Origin: BMS3ABIN03 sp964418885
GTDB taxonomy: Bacteria; Bacteroidota; Ignavibacteria; Ignavibacteriales; Ignavibacteriaceae
DNA: 26,336 nucleotides
NCBI GenBank assembly: GCA_964418885.1
Contig: CAYQNW010000054.1
Span: 1 to 26,336, forward strand
Reading direction: 5' to 3'
The translations under genes and the position numbers were made by a program. The notes under the pieces are model-generated. The model saw nothing but the letters and a program-made list of their open reading frames with translations. It was not told the origin of the DNA and did no database searches. Of this stretch, positions 25,181-26,336 are shown one piece after another (within the stretch, counting starts at the first letter, position 1; each line of letters begins with the position of its first letter).

Positions 25181-25305
25181 TATGTTTTCTCCTCAGATAA
25201 TTTAAAATAAATTATGTAACGGAAGTAAATATAGAAAAATATCTTTTGTTCCGAATGAAGGAAAGTAGATCTGAAAACAAAATTTTATATTTTTATGGAT
25301 AAACC

Positions 25306-25965
25306 TTAAAAAACAAAGCCTATTGTAATCAAATATTCCGTGCCGTCGTAATTAGTATCACCGCCAATTGGTTCCTTAAAATCACTAACTGAATGATATG
25401 CTACTCCAAGTCCCATTTTAAATATAGAGCCTATAAGAAAATCCACTCCACCACCGATTCTTAAACCAAATGTCGACTCAACTACAGTTTCATTTGCAAC
25501 TATCCTGGTGATTGCCACTTCATTCTTTGTATAAGTACCTATGTAAGGTCCTGCTGCAAGTGAAACATATGGCAGTACATTGTTTTCTCTGCTTATCTGC
25601 AAAGGATAAAAATTTACGCCAATAAGTATTGGCATTAATGTGGCGGTTTCTGTAGATACATTTATAATTCCTGTAGTAGTTTTTGTTTCAATGAGCAGCG
25701 CACCCAGACTTAATCTTGCAGAGAGATATTCCTTTATCCAATATTGATATGAGAGTGAACCGATAAAGCCGTTTGTTGAGTTGGTTGTAACTGAAGTTGA
25801 TGAAATTGTTATTGCACTTTGACCTGAGTTATCAAATAATCCGAAATGCAGATCAATACTGTTTTTGCCCGTGAATGATGGATAACTGACAACATCCGTT
25901 TGCGCAAATAAGAATTGAGAAAATGAGAGGATAATAAAACTGAGTAATATTACTTTCGTTTTCAT
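25306..25965 (-). CDS. Outer-membrane beta-barrel protein
   Basis: The 219-residue protein has a signal peptide (MKTKVILLSFIILSFSQFLFAQ, cleavage after Ala-Gln) and a mature part of alternating strands: GFIGSLSYQYWIKEYLSARLSLGALL, ATLMPILIGVNFYPL, LPYVSLAAGPYIGTY, STFGLRIGGGVDFLIGSIFKMGLGVAYH, and a final YLITIGFVF ending in Phe, the usual barrel-assembly signal. The size fits an 8-strand OmpW/OmpX-like barrel; no ligand can be assigned. AGGGAAG is just ahead of the ATG, and a TTGACA-type promoter lies about 30 bases further up. It shares no clear similarity with the other barrel at 23529 except fold. Confidence 0.82.
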   Translation of the reverse strand: MKTKVILLSFIILSFSQFLFAQTDVVSYPSFTGKNSIDLHFGLFDNSGQSAITISSTSVTTNSTNGFIGSLSYQYWIKEYLSARLSLGALLIETKTTTGIINVSTETATLMPILIGVNFYPLQISRENNVLPYVSLAAGPYIGTYTKNEVAITRIVANETVVESTFGLRIGGGVDFLIGSIFKMGLGVAYHSVSDFKEPIGGDTNYDGTEYLITIGFVF

Positions 25966-25996
25966 TTTTCTTCCCTGCTTGATAATGAATAGAAGT

Positions 25997-26025
25997 AAAT
26001 TATGTCAATCCTTGGATATTGTCAA
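25997..26025 (-). promoter_or_regulatory. sigma70-like promoter with consensus -35 box
   Basis: On the minus strand a perfect TTGACA (26020-26025) is followed after 17 bases by TAATTT (25997-26002). A second perfect TTGACA (26003-26008) sits directly against this -10 box, with TTATCA 17 bases beyond it. The predicted start is about 25 bases before the ATG at 25965. Confidence 0.5.
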
Positions 26026-26087
26026 TAAAGAAAATTAAGTGTGAATATAACCACCTTTAATAATTTATCGTATTTGCTCCATTTTAA

Positions 26088-26336
26088 TTAATTATCCACC
26101 AATCTCCTGTGATAATTGATCTGTCCCAGATGATAATTAAGATGTGTTGCCAGGTGTACTAAGAAAAATTCAGTTGTCATTTCGTAACCAAATACATTTA
26201 CAGGATAAATCTCATTGAATTTATCTTCTTTTAATTCGGATATCGTTTTTTCAACTACTTTTGCCGTCACATTTATTTCATCCAATAATTTTTCTTTTGG
26301 GATATCTTTAGTGCTAAATTCGGCTTCACGATTTCT
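26088..26336 (-). CDS. DinB-family protein (5' partial)
   Basis: The last 82 residues of a DinB/YfiT-like four-helix-bundle protein; the reading frame is open to the right edge of the window, so the N-terminus is missing. The C-terminal motif HLATHLNYHLGQINYHRRL carries His residues at the helix positions where DinB proteins bind a metal ion. Members are often metal-dependent thiol-transferases, but the specific reaction cannot be inferred from this fragment. A TTG at 26285 could start a shorter reading frame, but it falls inside the fold, so the protein surely begins further upstream. Confidence 0.8.
   Translation of the reverse strand, partial: RNREAEFSTKDIPKEKLLDEINVTAKVVEKTISELKEDKFNEIYPVNVFGYEMTTEFFLVHLATHLNYHLGQINYHRRLVDN

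Noticed and set aside
1..26336. CRISPR arrays, tRNA/rRNA genes, insertion sequences, prophage or defence islands
   Set aside because: No regularly spaced repeats, RNA signatures, transposase/integrase motifs or toxin-antitoxin pairs were found.

Overview
The window looks like a core chromosomal segment (AT-rich, my estimate 35-37% GC) of a Gram-negative member of the Bacteroidota/Chlorobiota group, most likely Ignavibacteria or a close relative. The reasons are: an LptD-type outer-membrane protein; a secreted protein ending in a type IX secretion (Por) sorting domain with the typical NYPNPFN and LKVYDILGKEV motifs; two small outer-membrane beta-barrel proteins with signal peptides; the Bacteroidota-type small 'holin-like' membrane protein; and sigma70-like promoters of TTGACA/TATAAT type rather than clear Bacteroidetes TAnnTTTG promoters. 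No tRNA, rRNA, CRISPR array, transposase, integrase or phage gene cluster was found, and no dedicated defence or biosynthetic island.

Layout. Bases 1-2823 (+): 3' part of an LptD-like protein, then a YacP-like NYN-domain protein. Bases 2837-3142 (-): a small two-TM holin-like gene with its own terminator. Bases 3299-4156 (+): a T9SS-sorted secreted protein whose C-terminal domain carries an inserted palindromic repeat. Bases 4148-13703 (-): a long co-directional block, in transcription order lon, free-methionine-sulfoxide reductase (GAF), dnaX, cmk, rpsA, terminator, mtaB, and a DUF5683-like membrane protein. Bases 13879-14649 (+): suhB-type inositol monophosphatase, divergent from lon. Bases 14659-16485 (-): long-chain acyl-CoA ligase. 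Bases 16753-21219 (+): delta-1-pyrroline-5-carboxylate dehydrogenase, sucC, a TPR protein; then aroE (21279-22151, +). Bases 22153-23343 (-): class I aminotransferase. Bases 23529-24173 (+): outer-membrane protein. Bases 24202-25965 (-): lipoprotein, mscL, a second outer-membrane protein. Bases 26088-26336 (-): a DinB-family protein cut by the window edge.

How the genes work together. The lon-to-rpsA block mixes proteostasis (Lon), methionine-sulfoxide repair (fRMsr), replication (DnaX clamp loader), CMP phosphorylation (Cmk) and translation (S1, MtaB). The cmk-rpsA pairing is a widespread bacterial arrangement. The P5C dehydrogenase and SucC feed glutamate and succinyl-CoA metabolism, while AroE and the aminotransferase may serve aromatic amino-acid synthesis. 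The rest is envelope biology.

The most interesting signal is a nine-A run in dnaX immediately after the clamp-loader core (residues 379-382). Slippage in either alternative frame hits a stop within two to four codons, the arrangement expected for making a short gamma-like subunit beside tau. Other points worth checking: lon and the fRMsr gene abut in the same frame (TAA followed directly by a TTG start); an rpsA terminator lies inside what would otherwise be the N-terminus of MtaB; and a CT/GA-rich palindromic repeat family appears twice, once inside a coding region and once supplying the ribosome binding site of sucC.
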